A stretch of 8,351 bases of DNA from JAGTVB01 sp049282355 (GCA_049282355.1 JBAPTW010000221.1:1-8351), one strand, 5' to 3'. Shown: positions 1 to 7,067, counted from the first letter of the stretch. A program made the numbers and translations. The notes: generated by a model not told the origin, from the letters alone.

Positions 1-1230
1 CGTGTGTTACCCACTGAAGAAGATCTGCAACGGGCCGCGGCCGTGCTCAATGCCGGCAAGAAAGTAGCGATGTTGGTCGGTGCCGGGGCATTGCACGCCA
101 CCGAAGAGGTCATCGCGGTGGCCGATCGGCTCGGGGCGGGAGTGGCCAAAGCGCTCCTCGGTAAGGCCGCGGTCCCAGACGACCTGCCCTTTGTCACCGG
201 CGCCATTGGCCTGCTCGGCACCAAACCGAGCTGGGATATGATGACCGACTGCGACACTTTGCTCATGGTGGGATCGCGCTTTCCCTACTCGGAGTTCCTT
301 CCCGAGGAAGGACAAGCCCGTGGCGTGCAGATCGATCTCGACGCCCGCATGCTGAGCCTACGCTATCCGATGGAGGTCAACTTGGTCGGTGACAGTGCAC
401 AGACACTGCGGGCATTGCTGCCACTACTGGAAGAAAAGAAAGATCCGGCCTGGCGTTACGAGATAGAACACAATGTCGCGGAATGGTGGCGCGTGCTCGA
501 AGCCCGTGCGATGAATGATGCTAATCCTATCAATCCGCAACGGGTATTTTGGGAGCTCTCGCCGCGCCTGCCAGACGGCTGCATTTTAGCCTCCGATTCC
601 GGATCCGCCGCGAACTGGTATGCCCGCGATCTGAAAATTCGTCGGGGCATGATGGCCTCGCTTTCCGGCGGGCTTGCCACGATGGGTCCGGGAGTACCTT
701 ACGCTATCGCTGCCAAATTCGCCTTTCCCGAGCGACCGGTGATCGCCTTGGTGGGCGACGGCGCCATGCAGATGAACGGCAACGGCGAGCTCGTCACTAT
801 CGTCAAGTATTGGAAGCAGTGGCGTGATCCACGGCTCATCATCATGGTGCTGAATAACCGCGATCTGAATCAGGTGACCTGGGAACAGCGCGCGCTGGCG
901 GGCGATCCGAAATTTGAGGCCTCTCAGAATTTGCCTGATTTTCCCTATGCTCGCTACGCCGAGCTTATCGGCTTGCAAGGCATTAGAGTCACCGACCCCA
1001 ATGCCGTCGGGCCCGCCTGGGACCAAGCGCTAGCGGCCGATCGCCCGGTGGTCATCGAGGCCTACACCGATCCGGACGTACCGCCTTTGCCGCCGCACAT
1101 CCACTTTGACCAGGCCCGTGCCTACATGTCGGCGCTGTTCAAAGGCGACCCAGATGCCATGGGCATTATTAAGGCCTCCGCCAAGGAGTTCATCGACCAA
1201 CTGTTGCCGCCTGAACCGCGCAAGGACTAG
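1..1230 (+). CDS. TPP-requiring enzyme, pyruvate oxidase/acetolactate synthase superfamily (5' partial)
   Basis: The reading frame is open from the first base, so the gene starts upstream; the GTG at position 4 is not taken as a true start. Residue numbers below count from that GTG. Residues about 5-140 look like the central domain of the superfamily, with a Rossmann-like start (VAMLVGAGA). Residues about 180-360 form the C-terminal TPP-binding domain: GDG at 251-253 and NN at 284-285 give the GDG-x(~30)-NN cofactor and Mg2+ motif. The tail (PPLPPHIHFDQAR, then a helical stretch) resembles the end of PoxB-type pyruvate oxidases more than biosynthetic acetolactate synthase. The missing N-terminal pyrimidine-binding domain, about 170-190 residues in this family, would carry the catalytic glutamate, so substrate cannot be assigned. 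Likely cytoplasmic 2-oxo-acid decarboxylation or oxidation. No downstream gene is close enough to form an operon. The family call is secure; the reaction is inference. Confidence 0.9.
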   Translation, partial: RVLPTEEDLQRAAAVLNAGKKVAMLVGAGALHATEEVIAVADRLGAGVAKALLGKAAVPDDLPFVTGAIGLLGTKPSWDMMTDCDTLLMVGSRFPYSEFLPEEGQARGVQIDLDARMLSLRYPMEVNLVGDSAQTLRALLPLLEEKKDPAWRYEIEHNVAEWWRVLEARAMNDANPINPQRVFWELSPRLPDGCILASDSGSAANWYARDLKIRRGMMASLSGGLATMGPGVPYAIAAKFAFPERPVIALVGDGAMQMNGNGELVTIVKYWKQWRDPRLIIMVLNNRDLNQVTWEQRALAGDPKFEASQNLPDFPYARYAELIGLQGIRVTDPNAVGPAWDQALAADRPVVIEAYTDPDVPPLPPHIHFDQARAYMSALFKGDPDAMGIIKASAKEFIDQLLPPEPRKD

Positions 1231-1233
1231 CGC

Positions 1234-1247
1234 CAGCCCCGAGGCTG
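1234..1247 (+). terminator. Short stem-loop just after the TPP-enzyme stop
   Basis: CAGCC and GGCTG form a perfect 5-bp stem around a CCGA loop, four bases after the TAG stop at 1228-1230. There is no T-run after it, so it is at best a weak or Rho-assisted 3' end structure. No other termination signal is evident between the stop and the palindrome array at 1363. Confidence 0.25.
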
Positions 1248-1405
1248 TAGGTATGCCGCGAACAGCGGTAGCGAAAAGCGCACGGTGGCGAAACAGGATT
1301 ATCGCAACGATCTCGTTGAGCCGCTGTGCATACTTATAGGGAATGTCACGTGGTCCGGAATAGGCTTGTTGAGACACGCCGTGAATACCTGCATCGCTAC
1401 GCAAT

Positions 1406-1422
1406 CCTGCTTCGCTTGCAGG
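1406..1422. repeat. Hairpin 1 of the palindrome array
   Basis: CCTGC (1406-1410) pairs with GCAGG (1418-1422) around a 7-base loop TTCGCTT. It is the weakest of the four hairpins, with a 5-bp perfect stem. Confidence 0.5.
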
Positions 1423-1426
1423 GCCA

Positions 1427-1450
1427 GGGCTCGCCATCCGTGGCGAGCCC
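1427..1450. repeat. Hairpin 2 of the palindrome array (perfect 10-bp stem)
   Basis: GGGCTCGCCA (1427-1436) is fully complementary to TGGCGAGCCC (1441-1450) around the four-base loop TCCG. A perfect 10-bp GC-rich stem with a tetraloop should be very stable in RNA or as a cruciform. Confidence 0.75.
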
Positions 1451-1454
1451 GTGC

Positions 1455-1494
1455 GACCGGCAGAAGTGCCACCGGCACTTCTGCTGGACCGGTC
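1455..1494. repeat. Hairpin 3 of the palindrome array (two-part stem)
   Basis: The inner stem CAGAAGTGCC (1461-1470) pairs perfectly with GGCACTTCTG (1474-1483) across the three bases ACC. The outer arms GACCGG (1455-1460) and CCGGTC (1489-1494) are also perfectly complementary, with CTGGA (1484-1488) bulged on the 3' side. A competing register is possible because 1487-1494 (GACCGGTC) is itself a palindrome and 1457-1460 can pair with 1484-1487 using one G-U pair. Confidence 0.75.
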
Positions 1495-1510
1495 TTACCC
1501 CTGTAGGCTC

Positions 1511-1535
1511 GTGCGCCGCCGTCCTGGCGGCACAC
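1511..1535. repeat. Hairpin 4 of the palindrome array
   Basis: GTG-C-GCCGCC (1511-1520) pairs with GGCGGC-A-CAC (1526-1535): a 6-bp core stem, one C/A mismatch, then three more pairs, around the loop GTCCT (1521-1525). Confidence 0.65.
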
Positions 1536-1655
1536 GGTCTCGACAAGCCCATGCTCAACCACGTCCCCCACAGGAGTCTCACTAAAACGAAGGTGTGAGT
1601 AACATTGGGCATGGGGAATATCCCTAATAGCCGCCAGCATTTGGGAATCCTATTG

Positions 1656-1685
1656 TTGACATGATCCCGGCGCGTTCCCTATTGC
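1656..1685 (+). promoter_or_regulatory. Candidate sigma-70-type promoter for the AsmA-BON unit
   Basis: A perfect -35 hexamer TTGACA at 1656-1661 is followed after 18 bases by TATTGC at 1680-1685, which matches the TATAAT consensus at only three positions. It lies 28 bases before the annotated ATG of the AsmA-like gene and in the right direction. The -35 box is good and the -10 box poor, so basal activity would be low or an activator would be needed. Confidence 0.35.
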
Positions 1686-1712
1686 GCCCCCCGGAAGTTT
1701 CCTTCGTGGCAC

Positions 1713-4700
1713 ATGTGTCAAGCGCTGCTTGCCTCCAGGGGTATCCCCTTGCTGCTGCGCGCGTTCAAATGGCTCGGTCTGTTGATATTGGTCGTGCTGG
1801 TGACGGCAGCGGCGGCCGTGGCGCTTATCGATTGGGGATTCCTGAAAGAACCGATTGAGAGCCGTGTGAGCCGTTTAATCGGCCGACAAGTGACCATTGC
1901 GGGCGGTATCGATATCGACTTGGCGCTGCACCCTAGGCTCATCGCCCGCCGCGTCCGCCTTGCCAACGCCGACTGGAGCGATGAGCCGTACATGCTCGAA
2001 GTCGAGACACTTGCCGTCACCTTTGACCCGCTCGACTGGCTGACAGGCACCCTCGGGATCGACGAGATACGCATCGAGCAGCCGCGGCTACGGCTAGAGC
2101 GCGCTTCGCGTCAGCGCGCCAACTGGCAATTTGCGCTCGATAACGAGGGTCCCTCCGAGGCAGATAAGCCGCAGCAAGAAGAGGCATTACCGGTGGACGT
2201 CAGCGAGCTGACGATCGCCGACGCCAGCATCTATTTTCGCGACCGCATGACCGACCGGGAGCTGACACTGAGCTTCGATAAGCTGCACCTGAAACGCCAG
2301 GGTGAGGATTTGGCGCTCAACGCAGCGGGCAAGGTTGGCAAGCAACCCTTTCAACTTCAGGCCACAGGTGGCACCTGGGAGCGCCTGTTGGCGGAGGAAT
2401 CGGCCTATCCCCTCAAGGTGCAACTACGCTCAGAGCAAACAGAGCTTCGTGTGCAAGGGCATGTTGCCGAGCCGCTTGCGTTTGCTGGCGTACACCTCGA
2501 TGTTGCTCTCGAAGGCAAGGAGCTGTCACGCTGGTCAGAGCTGGCTGGCATGGAGCTACCCGAGCTGCCGGTTTTCAAGTTAAGGGGAATCTTGTCTGGC
2601 GGTGAGGGCATTTGGCGGCTGTCCGATCTGCAATCCCACCTTAAGACCAGTGATCTAGGCGGCAACATCGTTCTCAACAATAACCGCTCCCCACCCCGGA
2701 TCGAAGGGAAGCTGCACTCGAGCACGCTCGACGTGAAGGAGCTGCAGGCGGCCTTGCCCGAAAAGGATCAACCACAAGGATTTAGTCTGCCCCCGTTGGG
2801 TGAGCTGCAAACCCATCTTGAGTATGCTGCCGAGCAGCTGGTCCTGCCTCAAATGTCGGAGCCGGTAAAGGACGTGGCCGGCACCGTGGTGGTGAAGCAA
2901 GGGACTTTATACCTGCGCGATTTCGGATTCGATTTGGGCGGCGGACGCATTCGCGCCGAAGCCAAGTTATCCGAGGGCGCGCAGACCGTTCGGGGGCAGG
3001 CCGCGATCGAGTTGAGCGAGGTGAGCCTAGCGCAAGTGAGTCAACGTTTGGAACAGCCGATGAAGGCGCCCGGCACGCTCGAGGGTCGACTGCAGTCAAG
3101 CATCACCTTCCCCGCCAAGAAACATACGCCCTATCAGACGTTGTTGCGCCAGTTGCGTATCGAAGACGGGGCGCTCACCTATAGTAAAGCGTCGGAAAAT
3201 ACCCATGTGATACTGCGCCCACGCACGGTGGGCGCGGCCAATGGAGAGCCGCGGGTACGAGTCGCTGCCGAGGGGCGTTACCGCGGCTCGCCAATCCAGC
3301 TCACGCTGCGGGGGGACCCCCTAGCACAGCTGCTGACCGATCGCGCTGACTACACCATCGAGGCCGATCTCGAGTCTCGCAGCGTTCGAGCTCATGTGAC
3401 GAGCTCTTGGGGCAACGTCACCGAGTTCGAGCAACTTGCCTTTCGATTTAATCTCCAGATAGAGAACACCGCTGATCTAGAGCCCTGGATACCCACCTCG
3501 TTGCCCCCACTGCCGGCGGTGCGGCTGACGGGGAAGGTCCAACACAACAAGGATACCTGGACGGTCAAAAAGCTCGACGCTGCTATCGGCGACACCGCTT
3601 TCACTGGCTCGCTTGCGGTGGAGATGGGCAGGCGTCCTTATGTTGAAGCCCGCCTCGATGCCGAGCGTATCGTATTGGCTGATCTGCTGACACCTGAGCC
3701 ATCCACGGCGGAAGACTCGGATCAGGCGGCCACCGCGGCTTCGCCGAGCGCGGCCGTGCGCACACTGCAGCAATTCGACGGCAAGCTCAACATGCAAGCC
3801 GAAAGCGTCATCATCTCCAAGCCCCGTGTGCTTCACGATGTCGCGCTCACAGCCATACTGGAGAAAGGACAGCTGCAAGTGACGCAGCTAGACCTTGAAA
3901 TTGCCGACGGGACGCTACGCGCCAGCGGCGCGCTTGATGCTGGCGCGCGACCGGTTCAGGGGCAACTGAATGTCGCCCTAGATGACATCCACACCGCCCA
4001 GCTGTGGGACGCGTTCACCCGCCTCGAAGAAAATCTCGGCACCGCCTCCGGCGAGCTGCATCTTCACGCCACCGCGGCCGAGCCAAAAGCGCAAGCGAGC
4101 GCTCTGCCACTGCCCTTTCTGGGACGTCTGACGATAAACGACACGCACTTGCACTTCGTGGACGTGTCGAGCGCAACCGACTTGAATGTGACGCTACGCA
4201 CCCAGGGCCTGGAGGACGGTTCTCAGCGCAGTCTGATGACCGGGCAGGGTCGCTACCGCAATAGACCCTTTCGGCTCAATTTTACCGCAGACCCACTGCT
4301 CGATCTGCGTGACCCGCAGGCGCCCTATGGGCTCGAGATGGCACTTGAGCTCGCGGACACGGAAATCAAGGCGCAAGGAACCCTGCAGCAGCCGCTTGCG
4401 CTCAAGGGAATGGATCTGACGGTATCCCTGCAGGGCCCTGACCCACGTCGCTTGTATCCGCTCCTGGGTATTCCCCTGCCCTCTTTACCTCCCTATAGCC
4501 TGCAAGGACAACTCGTGCGCCACGATGCGCGCTGGCAGCTGTCGGATTTGGTCGGCCGAGTGGGTGACAGCGATCTCAAGGGTGAGGTAAAGATCGATGT
4601 CAGCAGTGTGCGCCCCGAAATCATCGCCGATCTTCAGTCCAACCGGCTCGATCTCGACGACCTCGGCGGGCTGGTGGGCGCCACACCGGGGACCGGTGCC

Positions 4701-5633
4701 GATGAGACCATCTCACCCCAGCAGCGACGCCGAGCCAGGCAAAAGGCCGAGAGTCCAAAACTGCTACCGTCCACGCCGATAAACCTTCAGCGTTTGCAAA
4801 CGGTAACGGCGCGTGTCGCCTACCACGGCGACAAAGTCACGGCGAAAGGGCTACCGCTCGATGATCTCACCATAAAATACCGTCTCCAAGACGGCAACAT
4901 GGTTTTTGCTCCGGTGGAGTTTGGGATCGGGTCCGGAACGGTAGGGTTGAAGCTGATGTTCGATATCCGGGAGCAACCGATGCAGGGAACGCTCGAAGCC
5001 ACTATCGAACAGGTGAACCTGCGCCGCGCCTTGCGTAATATCGACATCGCCGATGAGAGTATGGGCGTAGTTGGCGGGCGTGCCAAATTCTGGATAAAGG
5101 GCAACTCGGTGGCCGATCTGCTCGGCAGCGCTGACGGTGGCATGATGATGCTGATGACAGGCGGCAAGCTGGACGCGCTGCTGGTCGAGCTGGCGGGGCT
5201 CGATGCGGGCGAAGCGCTGCTCGCTTGGCTGGGTGAACCAGACCCCGTCCCCATCGACTGCGCCTATGCGGATCTGCAAAGTCGCTCCGGAGTATTGAAG
5301 GTGAAGACTTTTATGATAGATTCGCAGGATACGCTGTTTCTGGTCGATGGGAAGATTGACCTTCGCCAGGAGCGCTTGGATTTAGTGATACATCCCCATC
5401 CCAAGGATACCGGCGGACCGGCAGCACCCTCGCCGCTGTCCATTCGCGGCTCATTCAAAGATCCGGATTTGGAGGTGGATATGGGCTCAGTGGCCGCCCG
5501 CGCCACCGCTGCCGTAGCACTAAGTGTGCTGGCCGCGCCGATAGCCGCCCTCATGCCCCTGCTCGACCCCGAGGAAGGTGAAAATAGCCCTTACTGCAGC
5601 GGGCTGGTTGAGCGCATTCAACAAGCGAAATGA
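1713..5633 (+). CDS. Large AsmA-family protein with a triplicated internal module
   Basis: A 1306-residue protein with one N-terminal membrane segment (residues about 20-39, in WLGLLILVVLV and the alanine-rich stretch after it), then a typical AsmA start: a region like RLIGRQVTIAGGIDIDLALHPRL, and periodic beta-rich lines such as LDWLTGTLGIDEIRIEQPRLRLE. The C-terminal 250 residues match the AsmA C-terminal region (GGRAKFWIKGNSVADLL; LLVELAGLDAGEALLAWLG; DCAYADLQSRSGVLKV; a cysteine near the end in SPYCSGL). A module of about 140 residues occurs three times, at about 206-345, 521-658 and 846-989. E. coli AsmA, YicH and YhjG are about 550-700 residues, so this is roughly double. The family is tied to bridge-like transport of phospholipid or control of outer-membrane composition, anchored in the inner membrane and reaching into the periplasm; that role is family knowledge. 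The start is uncertain: TTG at 1749 is a good alternative. The stop overlaps the next gene by four bases. Confidence 0.93.
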   Translation: MCQALLASRGIPLLLRAFKWLGLLILVVLVTAAAAVALIDWGFLKEPIESRVSRLIGRQVTIAGGIDIDLALHPRLIARRVRLANADWSDEPYMLEVETLAVTFDPLDWLTGTLGIDEIRIEQPRLRLERASRQRANWQFALDNEGPSEADKPQQEEALPVDVSELTIADASIYFRDRMTDRELTLSFDKLHLKRQGEDLALNAAGKVGKQPFQLQATGGTWERLLAEESAYPLKVQLRSEQTELRVQGHVAEPLAFAGVHLDVALEGKELSRWSELAGMELPELPVFKLRGILSGGEGIWRLSDLQSHLKTSDLGGNIVLNNNRSPPRIEGKLHSSTLDVKELQAALPEKDQPQGFSLPPLGELQTHLEYAAEQLVLPQMSEPVKDVAGTVVVKQGTLYLRDFGFDLGGGRIRAEAKLSEGAQTVRGQAAIELSEVSLAQVSQRLEQPMKAPGTLEGRLQSSITFPAKKHTPYQTLLRQLRIEDGALTYSKASENTHVILRPRTVGAANGEPRVRVAAEGRYRGSPIQLTLRGDPLAQLLTDRADYTIEADLESRSVRAHVTSSWGNVTEFEQLAFRFNLQIENTADLEPWIPTSLPPLPAVRLTGKVQHNKDTWTVKKLDAAIGDTAFTGSLAVEMGRRPYVEARLDAERIVLADLLTPEPSTAEDSDQAATAASPSAAVRTLQQFDGKLNMQAESVIISKPRVLHDVALTAILEKGQLQVTQLDLEIADGTLRASGALDAGARPVQGQLNVALDDIHTAQLWDAFTRLEENLGTASGELHLHATAAEPKAQASALPLPFLGRLTINDTHLHFVDVSSATDLNVTLRTQGLEDGSQRSLMTGQGRYRNRPFRLNFTADPLLDLRDPQAPYGLEMALELADTEIKAQGTLQQPLALKGMDLTVSLQGPDPRRLYPLLGIPLPSLPPYSLQGQLVRHDARWQLSDLVGRVGDSDLKGEVKIDVSSVRPEIIADLQSNRLDLDDLGGLVGATPGTGADETISPQQRRRARQKAESPKLLPSTPINLQRLQTVTARVAYHGDKVTAKGLPLDDLTIKYRLQDGNMVFAPVEFGIGSGTVGLKLMFDIREQPMQGTLEATIEQVNLRRALRNIDIADESMGVVGGRAKFWIKGNSVADLLGSADGGMMMLMTGGKLDALLVELAGLDAGEALLAWLGEPDPVPIDCAYADLQSRSGVLKVKTFMIDSQDTLFLVDGKIDLRQERLDLVIHPHPKDTGGPAAPSPLSIRGSFKDPDLEVDMGSVAARATAAVALSVLAAPIAALMPLLDPEEGENSPYCSGLVERIQQAK
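1737..1751 (+). promoter_or_regulatory. Shine-Dalgarno-like AGGGG and alternative TTG start inside the AsmA-like gene
   Basis: AGGGG at 1737-1741 sits seven bases before an in-frame TTG at 1749-1751 (codon 13 of the annotated gene). Starting there gives an N-terminus LLLRAFKWLG that runs straight into the membrane segment, as is usual for AsmA proteins, whereas the ATG at 1713 has only a GGAAG 15 bases upstream, which is far. The AGGGG can also pair with CCCCT at 1745-1749 in a hairpin with a TAT loop, which would hide this site. Confidence 0.4.
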
Positions 5634-5974
5634 TCCAGCGTCACTTACGTTTCTTGTTCGCAGCGTTCCCTGCGTGGCTTCGGCCTCGTGTAGCGTCGTT
5701 TTTGGCTATGCTGGTGTTGCTTGGCTGCGCCGTTCCCCCGGCCGATGAAGCGGTGACAAAGCGCAATTCGCAGCTGGCACTCGAAATGAAAGTCAAGGGG
5801 GCATTGGTCGCGGAGCCGTCACTTGCCGCCGCTGCTATCGAAGTGACCTCCAGCGACCACACTGTGACCCTCGGCGGCTTTGTCGAAACGCAAACGCAAC
5901 GCCAACGCGCTGCCGAGGTGGCGCACGAAGTGGCCGGGGTAAAGAAGATCGTCAACAACATCACGGTCAAGTAG
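5630..5974 (+). CDS. Small BON-domain lipoprotein
   Basis: A 114-residue protein. Residues 1-33 are a lipoprotein signal: a basic start, a hydrophobic stretch (FLAMLVLLGC) and a lipobox LLGC with the lipidated cysteine at 33. Residues about 45-114 form a single BON domain: a helix-forming KVKGALVAEPSLAAAAIEV, the strand DHTVTLGGFVETQ with its conserved glycines, and the end RAAEVAHEVAGVKKIVNNI, the usual BON finish. BON domains bind phospholipid and occur in OsmY and DolP, which carry two; this protein has one. It should be anchored to a membrane on the periplasmic side. Its ATG overlaps the AsmA-like stop (ATGA at 5630-5633) with no strong ribosome site of its own, so translation is probably coupled. 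The pairing suggests a shared envelope role; this is inferred from position, not shown. Confidence 0.88.
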   Translation: MIQRHLRFLFAAFPAWLRPRVASFLAMLVLLGCAVPPADEAVTKRNSQLALEMKVKGALVAEPSLAAAAIEVTSSDHTVTLGGFVETQTQRQRAAEVAHEVAGVKKIVNNITVK

Positions 5975-5979
5975 CTTTT

Positions 5980-5994
5980 CTCAGCTGAGATCTC
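5980..5994. repeat. Overlapping short palindromes after the BON gene
   Basis: CTCAGCTGAG (5980-5989) and GAGATCTC (5987-5994) are perfect loop-less palindromes that overlap by three bases, six bases past the BON stop. They lack the loop and T-run of a terminator. They could be a binding site for a dimeric protein or chance; they also lie next to the probable left edge of the IS fragment. Confidence 0.3.
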
Positions 5995-6003
5995 GCCGCT
6001 AGG

Positions 6004-6271
6004 TATAGTGGCCCCCGAAACCGAACCACGCATTAAGATGAGAGTAAGGTCCCGTGGCAAGAGTTGGAAGGGCAACGGCATGAGTAAGACTATCACGACC
6101 CAGCTGAAAGCAGCGGTCGCCTTGAAAGCCTTGAAGGGCGAAAAGACGCAGGCCCAGATTGCCAGCGATAACGAGGTTCATCCGAACCAATTGAGCACAT
6201 GGAAGCAAGAAGCGTAAGCGATATTGGTTGAGGCGTTCTCAAACAAGCGAGGCCGCAAAGCGCGGGAAGAA
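6004..6271 (+). mobile_element. Remnant of an IS3-family insertion sequence, left portion only
   Basis: The stretch from about 6004 (TATAGTGGCCCCCGAAACC) has the look of an IS3-family left end, positioned about 75 bases before an OrfA-like start as in intact elements. It is followed by a fragment that resembles the first 60 or so residues of OrfA. No OrfB, programmed frameshift site or matching right inverted repeat is visible before the response regulator stop at 6417, so the element is truncated and immobile. The boundaries are approximate: the left edge rests on resemblance and the right edge is where recognisable similarity fades. From 6272 to 6397 I see nothing I can name. Confidence 0.45.
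6080..6271 (+). pseudogene. Truncated IS3-family OrfA (transposase helix-turn-helix part) with an in-frame stop
   Basis: The best start is ATG 6080, with GGAAGGG at 6066-6072 seven bases before it. The 45 codons read to a TAA at 6215-6217 and contain the typical OrfA pattern: LKAAVALKALKGEKT, then QIASDNEVHPNQLSTWKQE, which is the N-terminal helix-turn-helix that recognises IS ends. Beyond the stop the same frame continues with recognisable OrfA-like sequence (LVEAFSNKRGRKAREE, ending at 6271) before similarity is lost; the next stop in frame is at 6305-6307. So a nonsense change interrupts the coding region and the rest of the gene and OrfB are gone. Intact OrfA proteins are about 90-110 residues. 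No function is expected, although a 45-residue DNA-binding fragment could still be made. Confidence 0.8.
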
Positions 6272-6397
6272 CGGTGCTATGATTTCCATCATCTCGCTTT
6301 GTGCTAGCAACACTTGCTTTCCAGCATCACGCCAAGCCTGGAGCAAATACGATCCGTTGCCGTTTCCCTAGAATAGAATATTCATCGTCTTCTCATT

Positions 6398-6415
6398 GCG
6401 GCATGGCAAAGCCGC
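6398..6415 (-). terminator. Weak stem-loop after the response regulator stop
   Basis: GCGGC (6398-6402) and GCCGC (6411-6415) can form a 5-bp GC stem around eight bases, one base past the TGA (6417-6419) of the minus-strand regulator gene. No T-run follows on the minus strand, so it is only a possible transcript end. Confidence 0.3.
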
Positions 6416-6416
6416 T

Positions 6417-7067
6417 TCAGATCAACTTCTTGTACCGCTCCGACATCTGGCCGAGGCCTGCCAGCGAGGTTGATCCCATCTTGCGAATCACTTGTGCTCG
6501 ATAAAACTCGACAGTTCGGTAACTGATACCGAGTGCCGTCCCAATCTGCTTATTAGTACGGCCAGTAAGTAATATTTCCATCACCTCCCGCTCACGGGGA
6601 GTAAGCTGTCGGTAACGTTCAACCCAGACGAATTTCTCCAGCGCTTTCTCACGCCGGCTCCGGCTCTCCTCCATCGCCAGGTTAATGCGGTCAAGCAATC
6701 CCTGATCATCGAAGGGTTTTTCGACGAAATCCATGGCTCCTGCCCGCAGGGCCCTCACGGCCGCCGAGATGCTGCCGTGCCCAGAGATAAAGATGATCGG
6801 AATGTCCATCTTCTTGGCTGCCAGCAACGCCTGAAGCGCCAAGCCTCCCACCTGTGGCATGCGCAGATCAAGCAGCAGACACGCGGGCCACCTGGGTTGA
6901 TAGGCATCGAGGAATTCCTTCGCCGATCCGTACTCCTTGACGGTAAAACCGGCCGATTGCACTAACACCGCCAAGGATCGGCGGAAACCCGCATCGTCAT
7001 CCACCATGAACACGGTGGGTACTGTAGGCTCATCTATTTGCGCGGCATCGTGCAGGCAATGCGGCAT
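6417..7067 (-). CDS. FixJ/NarL-type response regulator, receiver plus LuxR-type HTH
   Basis: A 216-residue transcription factor. Residues about 17-135 are a receiver domain with the complete phosphorylation site: acidic cluster D23-D25, phosphoacceptor D67 in LLLDLRMP, the switch residue S95 in IFISGHG, and K117 in EKPF. FISGHG and the layout place it with the FixJ/TodT group rather than plain NarL. After a linker, residues about 152-212 are a LuxR-type DNA-binding domain (LTPREREVMEILLTGRTNKQIGTALGISYRTVE split as usual into scaffold and recognition helices). Length is usual for the family. The start ATG (7067-7065) overlaps the TAA of the upstream kinase remnant as TAATG, so translation is probably coupled. 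All key residues are intact, so the protein should be functional, but its natural partner is gone. Targets are not visible; the genes nearby give no sure hint. Confidence 0.93.
   Translation of the reverse strand: MPHCLHDAAQIDEPTVPTVFMVDDDAGFRRSLAVLVQSAGFTVKEYGSAKEFLDAYQPRWPACLLLDLRMPQVGGLALQALLAAKKMDIPIIFISGHGSISAAVRALRAGAMDFVEKPFDDQGLLDRINLAMEESRSRREKALEKFVWVERYRQLTPREREVMEILLTGRTNKQIGTALGISYRTVEFYRAQVIRKMGSTSLAGLGQMSERYKKLI

Larger units (their letters stand above)
1363..1549. repeat. Palindrome array bounded by inverted repeats (REP/MITE-like intergenic element)
   Basis: The left end GGCTTGTTGAGAC (1363-1375) and the right end GTCTCGACAAGCC (1537-1549) are inverted repeats matching at 12 of 13 positions. 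Between them lie four consecutive hairpins (1406-1422, 1427-1450, 1455-1494, 1511-1535) separated by only 4, 4 and 16 bases. All reading frames through it are short, overlap on both strands and show no recognisable protein, so it is treated as non-coding. No clear target-site duplication flanks it (GAATA on the left, CATGC on the right). It fits a non-autonomous, REP/MITE-like dispersed element sitting between two genes of the same direction; that class is an inference because copy number cannot be seen here. It might also act as a transcript-end or mRNA-stabilising structure. The flanks 1248-1362 and 1550-1655 hold nothing else that I recognise. Confidence 0.6.

Noticed and set aside
1030..1437. 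A 135-codon minus-strand frame running from the TPP enzyme 3' end into the palindrome array
   Set aside because: It overlaps a certain gene on the other strand, has no recognisable domain, and its 5' part is made of hairpin sequence; most likely a chance frame in GC-rich DNA.
1363..1549. Whether the array could be a CRISPR
   Set aside because: The hairpins differ in sequence and spacing; there are no identical direct repeats of 25-40 bases with unique spacers, and no cas genes.
1299..1640. Several short arginine- and cysteine-rich frames on both strands across the palindrome array
   Set aside because: They overlap each other on both strands, follow the inverted repeats, and have no ribosome site or family resemblance; such frames are a by-product of GC-rich palindromes.
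4820..5279. Two long minus-strand frames of about 140 codons inside the AsmA-like gene
   Set aside because: They are antisense to a well-supported coding region, overlap each other in different frames and have low-complexity serine-rich or unrecognisable products.
5980..5994. Intrinsic terminator for the AsmA-BON unit
   Set aside because: The palindromes have no loop and no following T-run, so they are listed only as short repeats.
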